A model generated the notes under the pieces. The model made no database searches. It was given only the letters and a program-made list of their open reading frames with translations, and had not been told where the DNA came from. DNA of 64,000 bases from Bdellovibrionales bacterium Ga0074137 (lineage in GTDB: Bacteria > Bdellovibrionota > Bdellovibrionia > Bdellovibrionales > JAMPXM01). Below, piece after piece: positions 51,621 through 60,452 of the stretch (position 1 is the first letter of the stretch; every line of letters starts with the position of its first letter). The stretch spans positions 62,001-126,000 of the forward strand of contig LNDT01000032.1 of the NCBI GenBank assembly GCA_001464715.1, read 5' to 3'. The translations under genes and the position numbers were made by a program.

Positions 51621-52562
51621 ATGGCGACGACTCCTAAATTTAAATCGAAGCATTTTTTAACGGGTACCGAGCTCTCTAAAACAGAGCTATCAGAGTTGCT
51701 GTTTTTAGCCGAATCCTGCCGCGAGCAGCGCTTGGCGGGTTTTCGTCGGGATGACCTTCGAAACAAAAACGTTGTTCTTCTTTTTGAAAAGCCGTCGCTT
51801 CGCACGCGCGTGAGTTTCACGGTCGCTATCCAAGAGCTTGGCGGGTCGGTTCTTGAACTTGATTCGATGGGACGGAAAAAAGAAGATCCCGAAGATACCA
51901 TTCGAGTTCTTGCTGGTTACTGCCACGCGGTGATGGTTCGAACGCATGCACATTCGATTCTTGACCGCATGGTTTCAAAGTCGACGATCCCTGTGATCAA
52001 TGGCCTCAGCGACACACATCACCCTTGCCAGGTCTTGGCGGATCTTCAGACGCTGCAGCAGCGGTACAAAGACCTTCAAGGTCTGAAGCTTTCGTACGTG
52101 GGTGACGGCAACAATATGCTTCACAGTTTATTGCTCTTGGCGCCAATCTTGGGTGTCGACGTGCACTATGCATGTCCGCGTGGCTACGAGCCCAGTTCGC
52201 TGGTCGTTCGCCAAGCAAAAAAGCGCGCTAAAGATTCCGGCGGTAGTGTTGTTGCGCACACGGATCCTGCTGAAGCTGTTCGGTCGGCCAATGCCGTTTA
52301 CACGGATGTCTGGACCAGCATGGGTTTTGAGCAGGAAGAAACGGACCGCGATAAAGTCTTCCAACCGTTCCAACTGAACGAGGAGCTTTATTCGAAGGCG
52401 GATCCGCGCGCTGCGATCATGCACTGTATGCCGATGATCAAAGACAAAGAGATCACGGCAAGCCTTGTTGAACACGAAAACTCGGTCTTGTTTCAGCAAG
52501 CTGAAAACCGCATGCACGCGCAGAAAGCTCTGCTTGTCGGACTGCTTGGTAAAAATGGCTGA
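51621..52562 (+). CDS. argF: ornithine carbamoyltransferase
   Basis: A 313-residue transcarbamylase. The carbamoyl-phosphate site FEKPSLRTRVSFTVA, the substrate motif DTHHPCQVLADLQT and the ornithine-site HCMP (usually HCLP) are present. ATG 51621 follows GAGGAG. Between argB and argR; its end overlaps the argR start by 8 bases. Confidence 0.95.
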   Translation: MATTPKFKSKHFLTGTELSKTELSELLFLAESCREQRLAGFRRDDLRNKNVVLLFEKPSLRTRVSFTVAIQELGGSVLELDSMGRKKEDPEDTIRVLAGYCHAVMVRTHAHSILDRMVSKSTIPVINGLSDTHHPCQVLADLQTLQQRYKDLQGLKLSYVGDGNNMLHSLLLLAPILGVDVHYACPRGYEPSSLVVRQAKKRAKDSGGSVVAHTDPAEAVRSANAVYTDVWTSMGFEQEETDRDKVFQPFQLNEELYSKADPRAAIMHCMPMIKDKEITASLVEHENSVLFQQAENRMHAQKALLVGLLGKNG

Positions 52563-53025
52563 GCGGATCGATACTCAAGGCCGCCTTCAGGCTTTAAGAA
52601 AACTTCTCTTCAAAGAAGACGCCAGTACGCAAGACGAGCTTCGCGACGAGCTTGAGAAGCTTAAATACGAAGTGAATCAGTCGACGATCTCCCGAGACCT
52701 TCGAAAGCTTGGCGCGATCAAGATGATCGATGCCTCGGGCCGCACGGTTTATCGTTTGGCGGAAGAAATGGCGCCGGTGCGTGCGCCGTCAGGTCTTGGC
52801 GGACTGGTCACCGATATCTCTCATAATGGCCTCATGGTTGTCGTTCACACATCACCGGGCTCGGCGTCGTTGGTTGCACGGCAAATCGATCAGCTTCGAT
52901 CTTCGAATGGTGTTTTGGGAACGATTGCCGGCGATGACACAGTCTTCGTTTGTCCGAAGTCTCCAAAAGAAATCGACGCGCTGGTGAAGCGCATCGAAAG
53001 AATCGTTTCTGGGGATGATCAGTAA
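52555..53025 (+). CDS. argR: arginine repressor
   Basis: A 156-residue ArgR. The N-terminal winged helix ends with STISRDLRKLGAIKM, the classical ArgR recognition region, and the C-terminal arginine-binding, hexamer-forming domain ends with VLGTIAGDDTVFVCP. It is encoded in its own regulon after argF and probably binds the ARG-like palindromes upstream of argC and argG. Confidence 0.95.
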   Translation: MAERIDTQGRLQALRKLLFKEDASTQDELRDELEKLKYEVNQSTISRDLRKLGAIKMIDASGRTVYRLAEEMAPVRAPSGLGGLVTDISHNGLMVVVHTSPGSASLVARQIDQLRSSNGVLGTIAGDDTVFVCPKSPKEIDALVKRIERIVSGDDQ

Positions 53026-53027
53026 GT

Positions 53028-53054
53028 TTTGAGGTCGCGATTTGCGACCTCAAA
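53028..53054 (+). terminator. terminator-like hairpin after argR
   Basis: TTTGAGGTCGC (53028-53038) pairs perfectly with GCGACCTCAAA (53044-53054) around GATTT, 3 bases after the argR stop. There is no T-run immediately after, though TTCGATTTCAG follows at a distance. Likely ends the argCJBFR transcript. Confidence 0.6.
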
Positions 53055-53189
53055 GAATTCACTTCGATTTCAGTAAGTTTTAGCGGAAACCTAGACCTGT
53101 CCAATCCTGACGTCGTGGAGTGCTGGGCGGCGATCGGTCTCGGCGAGTCCAGTTTGCGCCTTAGGTACAATTCGATATTCTGTCAGTGC

Positions 53190-54248
53190 ATGGTGAAAAC
53201 GCTAATTCTGATGCTTATTATTTTGGGGCCGCTGGGCTCCGCGCAGGCAGATACATGTAAGTCCGTTGATCTCAAAAATAAGACAGGTCCAATTCGAGAC
53301 CAGCTGGACACTCCATGGTGTTTTGCATTCAGCACCGCAGATCTCGTGACTTCTGTGACGGGCGCTACGATCGCACCGTACCCGATCGCTCTCAACACCC
53401 ATAATTCGATAGAGAAAAAAGAGACTGCGTGTGGCGAGTCATTGAGTGACGGCGGAAGCTTCAGTGATGCGTTCAGCGTTTCCAACATTCGTGGATTCTG
53501 TCGTGAATCCGATGTGAAAACTTTTGACCAAAAACTTCTTCACAAGCGAAGTGCCATTCGGCAGCTAAAACTTATTCAAGATAGACTCATTGAAATCCGG
53601 GCTGATCTAGCGGCGACATGCTCGGATCGTTTTGGTATCGATGTGGAACAAGCTGTCAAACGTCACGGCAGCGATCTCAGGGCCATGTTCGAAGAGAATC
53701 GTCTTTCAAACCTAGTTCCGACCTCCAGTCTTAAAGACATCTTGGAGGTCTTGGCGTCGCCGTCGCTTGTCGTTCTTCCGGAGGAGGCGCTACAGCAAGT
53801 TATGCAAGCGAAGTGTGACTTGAAAGTTCCCTACGATCTAAAGACGACGGAAAAGTCCGAGGTCGGCGAAAGTGCGCTGTGGGAAAGTCTCAACACTCAA
53901 CTCGATAGATCGAATGTCGTCGGCCTCAGTGTAAACCTTTTTCCCTTTCTAGAATTGAACGAAGAAGTTTGGCGAAAGTCGGAAAGAGGACTGTGCTCGC
54001 TCAATGAAGTTCGTGAGAAAAAATTTGCTGGGCATGCTCTCACTCTTGTTGGTCGCGAGTACGATGCGAAAACGCGGAGCTGCGAATACATCGTCAAAAA
54101 TTCGTGGGGCAAGAGTTGTGAGAGCGCAAAACGATTCCTGCCGAAAATTAAATGTCGAAACGGGTTCCTCTATCTTGGCGAGAAGGAAATGCGGGCCATG
54201 CTTTTTAGTACTTCACACCTTGAGCCGGTTAGGGCCGGTAATCTGTAG
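53190..54248 (+). CDS. secreted papain-like (C1 family) cysteine peptidase
   Basis: A 352-residue exported protein. A signal peptide (cleavage after AQA, residue 20) precedes a papain-like fold: the oxyanion Gln and catalytic Cys are in RDQLDTPWCFAFST (Q38, C44), the His is in FAGHALTLVGREY and the Asn in VKNSWGKSC. About 200 residues of helical insert lie between Cys and His. ATG 53190 is used, as upstream residues do not fit a signal peptide. A role in predation or cell-wall turnover is possible but not shown. Confidence 0.8.
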   Translation: MVKTLILMLIILGPLGSAQADTCKSVDLKNKTGPIRDQLDTPWCFAFSTADLVTSVTGATIAPYPIALNTHNSIEKKETACGESLSDGGSFSDAFSVSNIRGFCRESDVKTFDQKLLHKRSAIRQLKLIQDRLIEIRADLAATCSDRFGIDVEQAVKRHGSDLRAMFEENRLSNLVPTSSLKDILEVLASPSLVVLPEEALQQVMQAKCDLKVPYDLKTTEKSEVGESALWESLNTQLDRSNVVGLSVNLFPFLELNEEVWRKSERGLCSLNEVREKKFAGHALTLVGREYDAKTRSCEYIVKNSWGKSCESAKRFLPKIKCRNGFLYLGEKEMRAMLFSTSHLEPVRAGNL

Positions 54249-54580
54249 GTATTAACCTATCGTCCCGGAGACGAGCTTTGGTGCAGGTATGCTTAACACA
54301 TTGCTTTGGCGCCGCGACATTTCTCAAAATAAAATTTGACCGCGGTTTTGAGCGAGAATCGAAAATGTTCATCGTCGAACAGACGATCGTTCGGGACGGC
54401 ATCAAAAGCATATATCGGCGTGTGGTAGTGTGCTCCAGAACAAGTTCGCGGAGGTTCTCTAGCGAGAGTTTTTTAAGTGACGGCAAGATTCCTCGCGCAA
54501 AAAAATTCGATTTAAAAACTGATGTTAGGGTGTTTTCACGAAGCGAGAATCAATCATCGATTCCGAAAGGATCCACCGCT
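54249..54580 (+). other. 332-base gap before the HNH gene
   Basis: No separate gene is supported. The frame of the HNH gene stays open back to 54278, but the added 101 residues (Arg/Ser-rich, no recognisable domain) look non-conserved and a ribosome site (AAAGGA) lies just before ATG 54581. A weak short hairpin, CGTC/GACG near 54261, is not followed by a T-run. Confidence 0.3.
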
Positions 54581-55699
54581 ATGAACCTCAAAACTCTCTC
54601 AAACGAAACTTTGACTGAAAACCTTCGCGATCTTTCAAAGCGCGATTTGCGACTGACGGCAGAAATCGTCTCGCACATTCATGAGTTTATGATTCGGCGA
54701 CTTTACCTCGATCATGGCTCGACAAGCATTTTCGGCTATCTTACGGATCACTTGGGTTATCCTCGTGCCACGGCTCAAAACCGAATTGATGCGGCTCGAC
54801 TGCTTGATGCTGTTCCTGAAATTAAAGATGAGCTTGCCTGCGGAAAAATTAATCTTGGGCAAGTTACTTTGATCTCGATGGGTATTCGGCAAGCCGAAAA
54901 GGAAAACCCAGGTTCGAAAGTTTCACCGGATCAAAAGCGGCACCTTGTCGAAAGGATCGTAAGTTCTGGCGCTGCAAAGTCCGAGTACGCGGCGGCCCAG
55001 GTCGTCGCTCAAGAACTGGATATCAAAATCAATCCTGTTGAAAGGGTACGGGTGCATCAAGACGGATCGGTGACGATTGAAGTTCATCTTTCAAAAGAAG
55101 AATTTGAAAACTTGAAGCGGGTTCGAGACTTGAACTCGCATATAAACCACAATGCAAAGCTCGGCGAGACCGTGGCCGAAGCGGCGAAGTTCTTTCTAGA
55201 GAAAAAAGATCCTCGGAAACTCAAAACGAAGATCGAACTCTCGAAACCGAGTTCGGATTCGAACTCGGCCGTGAAGTCAGCTGAGAAATCGGAAGATTGT
55301 TTGGACTCGAACGCGAATGCCGATTCGCCGAAACTAGGAATTGGTTCGGGTTCGAACCTCAAATCCAGTTCGGGTTCGAACCTGAACGTAGGGAAGCCGA
55401 AAGTCAGCACGTTCATGCCGAATGGCGCTCCCATCACGCCAAAGGCGAATTCCCGAAGCTACATGAGCGTGCACGTTGTACGTGCCCTTCATCAGCGCGA
55501 TAAGTCGTGCCGGTGGGTCGGGCCGTCGGGCCACGTTTGCGGATCGACGTACCAGCTGCAAATCGATCACATCAAAGGGCTATGGGATGGAGGCACCGAC
55601 GCCATTGAAAATCTTGAACTGAAATGTGGCGTGCACAACCGTAGGAAGTTCGAACTCGAACGACAGGCCTTGATGGCCAAACTTGAGCATCCGGTTTGA
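54581..55699 (+). CDS. HNH endonuclease-domain protein, DUF222-like body
   Basis: A 372-residue protein. The N-terminal part is helical (LTAEIVSHIHEFMIRRLYLD, GYPRATAQNRIDAARLLDAVPEI) like the DUF222/HNH proteins multiplied in predatory and other bacteria. A Ser/Asn/Lys-rich linker (about 215-265) leads to a C-terminal HNH nuclease: DKSCRWVG...HVCGSTYQLQIDHIKG...GGTDAIENLELKCGVHNRRK, with two Cys pairs, the DH and the HN. Its targets are unknown. The linker has a two-copy 24-base direct repeat. Confidence 0.8.
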   Translation: MNLKTLSNETLTENLRDLSKRDLRLTAEIVSHIHEFMIRRLYLDHGSTSIFGYLTDHLGYPRATAQNRIDAARLLDAVPEIKDELACGKINLGQVTLISMGIRQAEKENPGSKVSPDQKRHLVERIVSSGAAKSEYAAAQVVAQELDIKINPVERVRVHQDGSVTIEVHLSKEEFENLKRVRDLNSHINHNAKLGETVAEAAKFFLEKKDPRKLKTKIELSKPSSDSNSAVKSAEKSEDCLDSNANADSPKLGIGSGSNLKSSSGSNLNVGKPKVSTFMPNGAPITPKANSRSYMSVHVVRALHQRDKSCRWVGPSGHVCGSTYQLQIDHIKGLWDGGTDAIENLELKCGVHNRRKFELERQALMAKLEHPV

Positions 55700-55730
55700 A
55701 GTCGGGGGCTAAGCCCCCGATCAGAATTGC

Positions 55731-57029
55731 CTACTGCTTTTTTACGACCGGCTCTGCGAGCTTGAATACTTTCACTTGTGCGCCCGGTTGGATGCGAAGA
55801 TCGGCGTTGGTTGTGTCGGTAAGGTACGTCACTTTTGCCACCGAGACATTGTCGCCGACCGAAACGACTTCAGCGGTCGCAATCGGAGTTGTGGTTCGCA
55901 CGATGCTGTACTTCAGGCGCGTTGTGCAAGGAGCACCTTCCCATTCGTAGCGCATGTTCGAAATTTTGAAAGTATCGCCGACTTTGATACCAGCCAGTTC
56001 GCCGGCACGGAATGCAACATGGGTGTCGCCGTTGACGAGCTCTGGATCATAAACAACTCGCGATTCCCAAACTTCGTTCCAGTCTTTGTTTGGCGAACGA
56101 CGCTCGATGTAGGTATCGACGATCTGATCAAGGCCATCTTTCATACCATTTCGAATGACATCAGTGATTGGCGTGTTGAAGAAGAAGTTCAGACCAATCG
56201 GAAGACCTGATGCGAAGTCGAGACCCACATTGACCTTCGATTGACGGGAAACGCCGTCGCCAATTGCGATGACTTGGCGAGAGAGTGGGTTTTCAGTACG
56301 AAGACCGATTTCAAACTTGCTCTGGCTGAAGTTCACTTTGCCGCCGGCGCTGCCGGGAAGCTCGCCATTGGGATTGTAGCCGATGCCAAGACCCACGCCC
56401 CACGTCGCTTCGAAAGAAAGCACTTCGCCGCCAAGAAGAGCTTGTGGCATTTCATAGAGACACGCCGGAAGTGACGCTGCCCCAGAGGCTGAGAATTTTC
56501 CTTCAACAGCGTCATTCATCGAAACGCGACCTTCGAAAATCGCCTGTCCTTGGGCTCGCACTTTATCGAGGAATCGATATTGATCGAGAACGGAAACATC
56601 TTTTCGTGAAACGAGTCCGATTTCGTCCTCGGAATTTTCGCTAGAATCGCTGTTTTTCCCGCTCGACATTTTGAACGCGCCACCGCCTGCCACCATGGAG
56701 AGTGATGTCGGAAGAGGATTCGCGATGAGGAAGTGATCGTGTTTGATCACTTCGCGGTAAAAAAGCGCATTGGCCACATAGGGGAAGTCGATCGTCTCTC
56801 CGTTCGGAAGGCGAATAACTCGCCCTTTCAGAGTTCCAATCTCAACATCCATTTTGAGGGCGCGAGTTTTGGAAGTTTCCTCACAGCCTTTGTTCCCCAT
56901 GGAGAGACCAGAGATGGCAATCAATGGAAGAAGAAGATGAACACCCAGCGCGGAGCGCTTGAGGGTCGAGCCGGACTGATTCTTCGATCGACTCTGAGGA
57001 TTCGTAACAGTGTTCTTCTGGTCCTTCAT
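55731..57029 (-). CDS. exported protein of unknown function
   Basis: A 432-residue protein that I do not recognise. Basic N-region, hydrophobic segment (about 27-43) and C49 in GNKGCEE, which is a poor lipobox. The middle is rich in beta-type sequence with Gly (GVGLGIGYNPNGELPGSAGG). The C-terminal ~90 residues resemble an SH3-like FlgT-type end: FRAGELAGIKVGDTFKI followed by PIATAEVVSVGDNVSVAKV and IQPGAQVKVFKL. It is preceded by a 321-base gap and reads toward the HNH gene. Confidence 0.55.
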   Translation of the reverse strand: MKDQKNTVTNPQSRSKNQSGSTLKRSALGVHLLLPLIAISGLSMGNKGCEETSKTRALKMDVEIGTLKGRVIRLPNGETIDFPYVANALFYREVIKHDHFLIANPLPTSLSMVAGGGAFKMSSGKNSDSSENSEDEIGLVSRKDVSVLDQYRFLDKVRAQGQAIFEGRVSMNDAVEGKFSASGAASLPACLYEMPQALLGGEVLSFEATWGVGLGIGYNPNGELPGSAGGKVNFSQSKFEIGLRTENPLSRQVIAIGDGVSRQSKVNVGLDFASGLPIGLNFFFNTPITDVIRNGMKDGLDQIVDTYIERRSPNKDWNEVWESRVVYDPELVNGDTHVAFRAGELAGIKVGDTFKISNMRYEWEGAPCTTRLKYSIVRTTTPIATAEVVSVGDNVSVAKVTYLTDTTNADLRIQPGAQVKVFKLAEPVVKKQ

Positions 57030-57350
57030 CTCGCGACTCCTGTTTCAAGAGAGCTACAAAGCTTTGAGCGGAAAACATGCGTGCGTTTCACGACGCATGT
57101 CTTGTTTATCGGACCTCTGTCGCAAGACTAAAATCGTATCGCCAACGCCAGAAGCCAGCCCAACGCCTAGGGAAAATGGAACTCGGCTCGGAGTGAGGCA
57201 ACGTAAGTATTGGAAATTATGCGATGATGATGAATCGGGTATGATTACCAGACTCTGGTCGTGTTGGACTGTTCGACAGTCTGGTTCAACTTTGACCTGA
57301 AATTTCAGTAAAGCAGGTAAGATTGCCTGCAAATCAAGACATTTGGCCTG
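57030..57350 (-). other. 321-base gap upstream of the 55731-57029 gene
   Basis: No ORF is supported. On the minus strand it follows the rRNA-modification fusion gene. Two hairpins are visible: GCAGG with CCTGC near 57316-57333, and CCAGACT (57248-57254) with AGTCTGG (57278-57284), the latter with a nested GTCG/CGAC. They may end the upstream transcript. Another hairpin-forming stretch lies near 57078-57103 (GCATGCGT and ACGCATGT-like). Confidence 0.3.
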
Positions 57351-59012
57351 TCACATCTCTTTACGAATTTTCGAAATTCGGAGCGACTTCATCGCAATTT
57401 CTTCCCTTGGGAACTCGAAATCGAGGTCAGGACTGACGGCGCGCGAGAGCTCGAGGCGATAGTCTTTCGAACTGGCAAAGTTCTGTCCGCGTACGAAAGT
57501 ATCAGCGCGTACGAAAAAATCTTCTTCTTTTAAAAGTTCGTAGTTTGTTGAAAACAGCAGAGTGCCGCCGAGTCCAAGAACGTCGAGGCAGCCCAAGAGA
57601 AGATTCTCAAAATCTTTTTCAATACGAAAGACACCGTTGTCCGAGCGAGAAAAAGACGGCGGATCGCAAACGACAATGTCGAACGTAAAGCCTTTTTTCC
57701 TCGCCCATTTCAGGTACTCTCGCGCATCAAAGGCTCTGAATTCGAGTTCTTGGTCGAGCGTCGTTTCCGTCGTAAGACCATTGGCTTCAAAATTTTCTTT
57801 CGACCACGCGATAAAGTTTTTGCTGAGATCTACAGTCACGACGCGCTTTGCGCCGCCAAGAGCTGCGGCCACCGAAAAGCCACCGGTGTAAGAAAATAGA
57901 TTCAGAACAGACTTTCCGTTTGCGATCGATTTCAGCCAACGTCGATTCGCACGTTGATCCAGAAAGAGCCCCGAAGAGAGCCCTGAGTCGCGACGGAAAG
58001 TGTATTTTGCGCCGTCTTCTTCGGCCGTCCACCTCTGCGGAACTGAATCGTCAGAGAGGACAAATTCGGCGACGTTGGGATTTTTCCCACGGTTGTCACG
58101 TCGCTGAAGAAACCAATTTTTCCACCCCATGATCTCGGACAATTCATTGATGGCTTTGTGATCGTAGGATTCAAAATTTTCACCGTACCAATGAAACTGA
58201 ACGACATCGCCCAGCTGATCGACCGAGAGCTCGTTGCCTTCTTTGTGCAGCCAGCGCTGTGTTGGGCTGGGCGCAAGGCCCATAGCTTTCAGCGAGCGAC
58301 CCAGGCGTTCGCGTCGTTCGATCGCAATGAGCCAGCCAAGCTGTGAAGACTTTGAAATGTCTGACGCTAAAGAAAGATCTTTGAACCAGCGAGGAAGTTC
58401 TGAGATGCCGTGCACGAGTTCGCTCTTCCATGGGATTCGGATTTCGGCAGCATGAAGGCAGATCGCTGGAAAACTTGATCCTCCGTGTTCATTGTCGCCA
58501 AGGATAGGAATTCCAAGCGATTCGGCGTGCAAGCGAATCTGGTGCGGGCGTCCCGTCGTGGGTTTCGCTTTCCACATGGAAATGTGCTCGTGTTTTTCCA
58601 CGAACTCAAAGTCAGTGATGGCGTTCGTCGGCGCGTCTTCGGTCGCGGCGACCGAAAAAAAGTTCGAGGCGCGTCCGCCAGAAGGTTGTCTGTCGATGAA
58701 ACTTTCGACGCGAAGCTGGGACGGTGAGTTTTCTGACGGAGTTCCATCGGTCAGAAAAAAATAAGTCTTTTCAACTTCACGAGACTCAAAGGTTTGCGAA
58801 AGAAGAGCCGCATCGTCGGGAGTGTCCGCCGCAATCATCACTCCGGTCGTTCCGCGGTCAAGTCGATGAACCGGCCAGAGTTCAATGCCGCTCCGATACG
58901 AAAGATGCCCAAGGAAACTATCGACGGGATCGGTCGTCAGTTGGCCGCGTTCATCACTGGAAAGAGAAGTGTGGGTCGTAAGTCCCGCAGGCTTATCGAG
59001 AATTCTCAGCAT
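57351..59012 (-). CDS. pseudouridine synthase-RlmI/K methyltransferase fusion
   Basis: A 553-residue two-domain protein. Residues 1-210 are an RluA-family pseudouridine synthase: ILDKPAGLTTH at the start, the catalytic HRLDRGTTGVMI (D52), and TTGRPHQIRLHAESLGIPI. Residues ~330-553 are an RlmI/RlmK-type SAM methyltransferase: SGLFLDQRANRRWL, VLNLFSYTGGFSVAAALGG (369-387), VVTVDLSK, DPPSFSRS (450-457) and FSTNYELLKEEDF. A joiner of ~110 residues has WLHKEGNELSVDQLGDVVQF. The two would modify rRNA at nearby sites or in one step. The start overlaps the fur stop by 20 bases. Confidence 0.88.
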   Translation of the reverse strand: MLRILDKPAGLTTHTSLSSDERGQLTTDPVDSFLGHLSYRSGIELWPVHRLDRGTTGVMIAADTPDDAALLSQTFESREVEKTYFFLTDGTPSENSPSQLRVESFIDRQPSGGRASNFFSVAATEDAPTNAITDFEFVEKHEHISMWKAKPTTGRPHQIRLHAESLGIPILGDNEHGGSSFPAICLHAAEIRIPWKSELVHGISELPRWFKDLSLASDISKSSQLGWLIAIERRERLGRSLKAMGLAPSPTQRWLHKEGNELSVDQLGDVVQFHWYGENFESYDHKAINELSEIMGWKNWFLQRRDNRGKNPNVAEFVLSDDSVPQRWTAEEDGAKYTFRRDSGLSSGLFLDQRANRRWLKSIANGKSVLNLFSYTGGFSVAAALGGAKRVVTVDLSKNFIAWSKENFEANGLTTETTLDQELEFRAFDAREYLKWARKKGFTFDIVVCDPPSFSRSDNGVFRIEKDFENLLLGCLDVLGLGGTLLFSTNYELLKEEDFFVRADTFVRGQNFASSKDYRLELSRAVSPDLDFEFPREEIAMKSLRISKIRKEM

Positions 59013-59511
59013 CGGCCTGGCTCACTTTTTTTTGTCGGCACTCGGGACACACGCCGTAGAGCTCGAGCACGTGCGACGTAAGAAGGAAGCCGAATCGAAG
59101 AGCGACTTTCTCTTGGAGGCGCTCAATTTCTTCATTTTCAAATTCAACAATTTTGCCGCACGAGTTGCAGGTTAAATGATCGTGATGGTCTTTTGCGGCC
59201 CACTCATAGCGAGCCGGCATCCCGCCCATTCGAATTTCGGTGACGAACGAGGCGTCGGTCAAAGTTCTTAGAAATCGATAGACGGTGGCGAATCCAATAT
59301 CGGGACTTCTTTTTACGACGGTTTCAAAAACGTCCTGGGCCGTAAAGTGGTTCGGTCCGCTTCGAACAACTTCAAGAATATCGAGTCGCTGTGTTGTGAC
59401 TTTGAGCCCGAGGTCTCGAATAATTTTTTTACCGGGAACCGAGGCTTTGCGCGTGCGCCCCGTGGTGCCAGAATTCGATGTTGGAAGCTGCAAGGGGGAT
59501 GACTTGTCCAT
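58993..59511 (-). CDS. fur: Fur family metal-responsive regulator
   Basis: A 172-residue Fur protein. The winged helix reads VTTQRLDILEVVRSGPNHFTAQDVFETV, then IGFATVYRFLRTLTDA; metal-site HHDHLTCNSCGKIVEFENEEIE and a second CxxC in GVCPECRQ give the structural zinc site. A 25-residue Ser/Thr-rich N-tail is unusual. A Fur-box-like sequence lies 45 bases upstream. Exact metal (Fe, Zn or peroxide sensor) is not clear from sequence alone. Confidence 0.88.
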   Translation of the reverse strand: MDKSSPLQLPTSNSGTTGRTRKASVPGKKIIRDLGLKVTTQRLDILEVVRSGPNHFTAQDVFETVVKRSPDIGFATVYRFLRTLTDASFVTEIRMGGMPARYEWAAKDHHDHLTCNSCGKIVEFENEEIERLQEKVALRFGFLLTSHVLELYGVCPECRQKKVSQADAENSR

Positions 59512-59555
59512 AGTTCGGCGATCTTAGAGTTCCCGGCGCCGCGGAGTCAATACAT

Positions 59556-59574
59556 GAGAATGGATTTCATTTTC
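59556..59574 (-). promoter_or_regulatory. Fur-box-like operator upstream of fur
   Basis: Positions 59556-59574 match the 19-base Fur box at 13 of 19 positions, with outer parts GAGAATG and TCATTTTC conserved. On the minus strand a TTGAAA / TATTGA promoter pair (18-base spacing) would be overlapped by the site. This suggests Fur autoregulation. Confidence 0.5.
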
Positions 59575-59616
59575 AATGTACTTTCCCGCGGGCGACCGAA
59601 GGCCTGGTGCGAGGCC

Positions 59617-60297
59617 CTACTGAGTGACCGGCCGGAACTCACCCAGGCGAGCACGGATCGCGCTTTGATGAGTTTCGGTGTGGTAGGGGAGGAGGAAAAT
59701 TAGAAGGTGCTCAAGGCCCGTACGCAAGCTTCGACGAGTCGCAGGTTTTTCAGGGCTTTCGAAAAACTGAAGAAACGACGATGACGTGATCAAAACCGTA
59801 TCGCTGATCATCTGCATTTCGCGTGGGTCTGAAATTCGGCGCATAACTCCGTCTTTCATCCACTGGCCGTACATGGCCTGAAGCAGCCGCATTGTTTTCG
59901 CGATGTGGGTCTTCCACCGTTTCGCTAGGTTCGGATCTTTTCGTCGCAAATGGTACATTTCACGGTGGAAGAATCGATACTTCCAAAAAACTTCATAGGA
60001 GCGCTCGATAAGTTCCGCAGGAGAAGAGGGAAGTCCTCGCGCAGGTTTCCAAACCGCGTAAGTCTCTGTGCACATCATCTCAAAAAGTTCGAAGATGATT
60101 TCTTCTTTGTTTCGGAAGTGAAAATACAAGTTTCCCGGCGAAATCGCCAAGTACTGAGCAATGTGATTGGTCGTAACAGCAACGCCGCCCGACTGATTAA
60201 ACAAATCGATGCTCGACATCAAAATACGCTCGCGGTTCCCCGCTTTTTTTCGAGGAGGAGCCGTGCGCAAGCCAGTAGGAAGAGTAGCGGTGTTCAT
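59617..60297 (-). CDS. TetR family transcriptional regulator
   Basis: A 226-residue TetR-type repressor. The helix-turn-helix reads ILMSSIDLFNQSGGVAVTTNHIAQYLAISPGNLYFHFRNKEEI, and the C-terminal ligand/dimer domain has WKYRFFHREMYHLRRKDPNL, similar to fatty-acid-sensing regulators. ATG 60297 is chosen for GGAGG 8 bases upstream; an in-frame ATG at 60405 has none. No target gene is obvious nearby. Confidence 0.85.
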   Translation of the reverse strand: MNTATLPTGLRTAPPRKKAGNRERILMSSIDLFNQSGGVAVTTNHIAQYLAISPGNLYFHFRNKEEIIFELFEMMCTETYAVWKPARGLPSSPAELIERSYEVFWKYRFFHREMYHLRRKDPNLAKRWKTHIAKTMRLLQAMYGQWMKDGVMRRISDPREMQMISDTVLITSSSFLQFFESPEKPATRRSLRTGLEHLLIFLLPYHTETHQSAIRARLGEFRPVTQ

Positions 60298-60452
60298 CAA
60301 AAAGACCTCCAGAAGGCCCGATCGATAACGAACATCACCCTGGAGAACAAGCTCTATTCCAACATAGAGAATACAAAGCTCTATTTTCAACTCTAGAGCT
60401 TCCAAATACCACGCGAGACACCTATGAGAAATAGAGTAAAGGCTCTGAGGTA

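Noticed and set aside
54278-54580. 101-residue N-terminal extension of the HNH protein
   Set aside because: No domain or conservation pattern is visible, and AAAGGA precedes ATG 54581.
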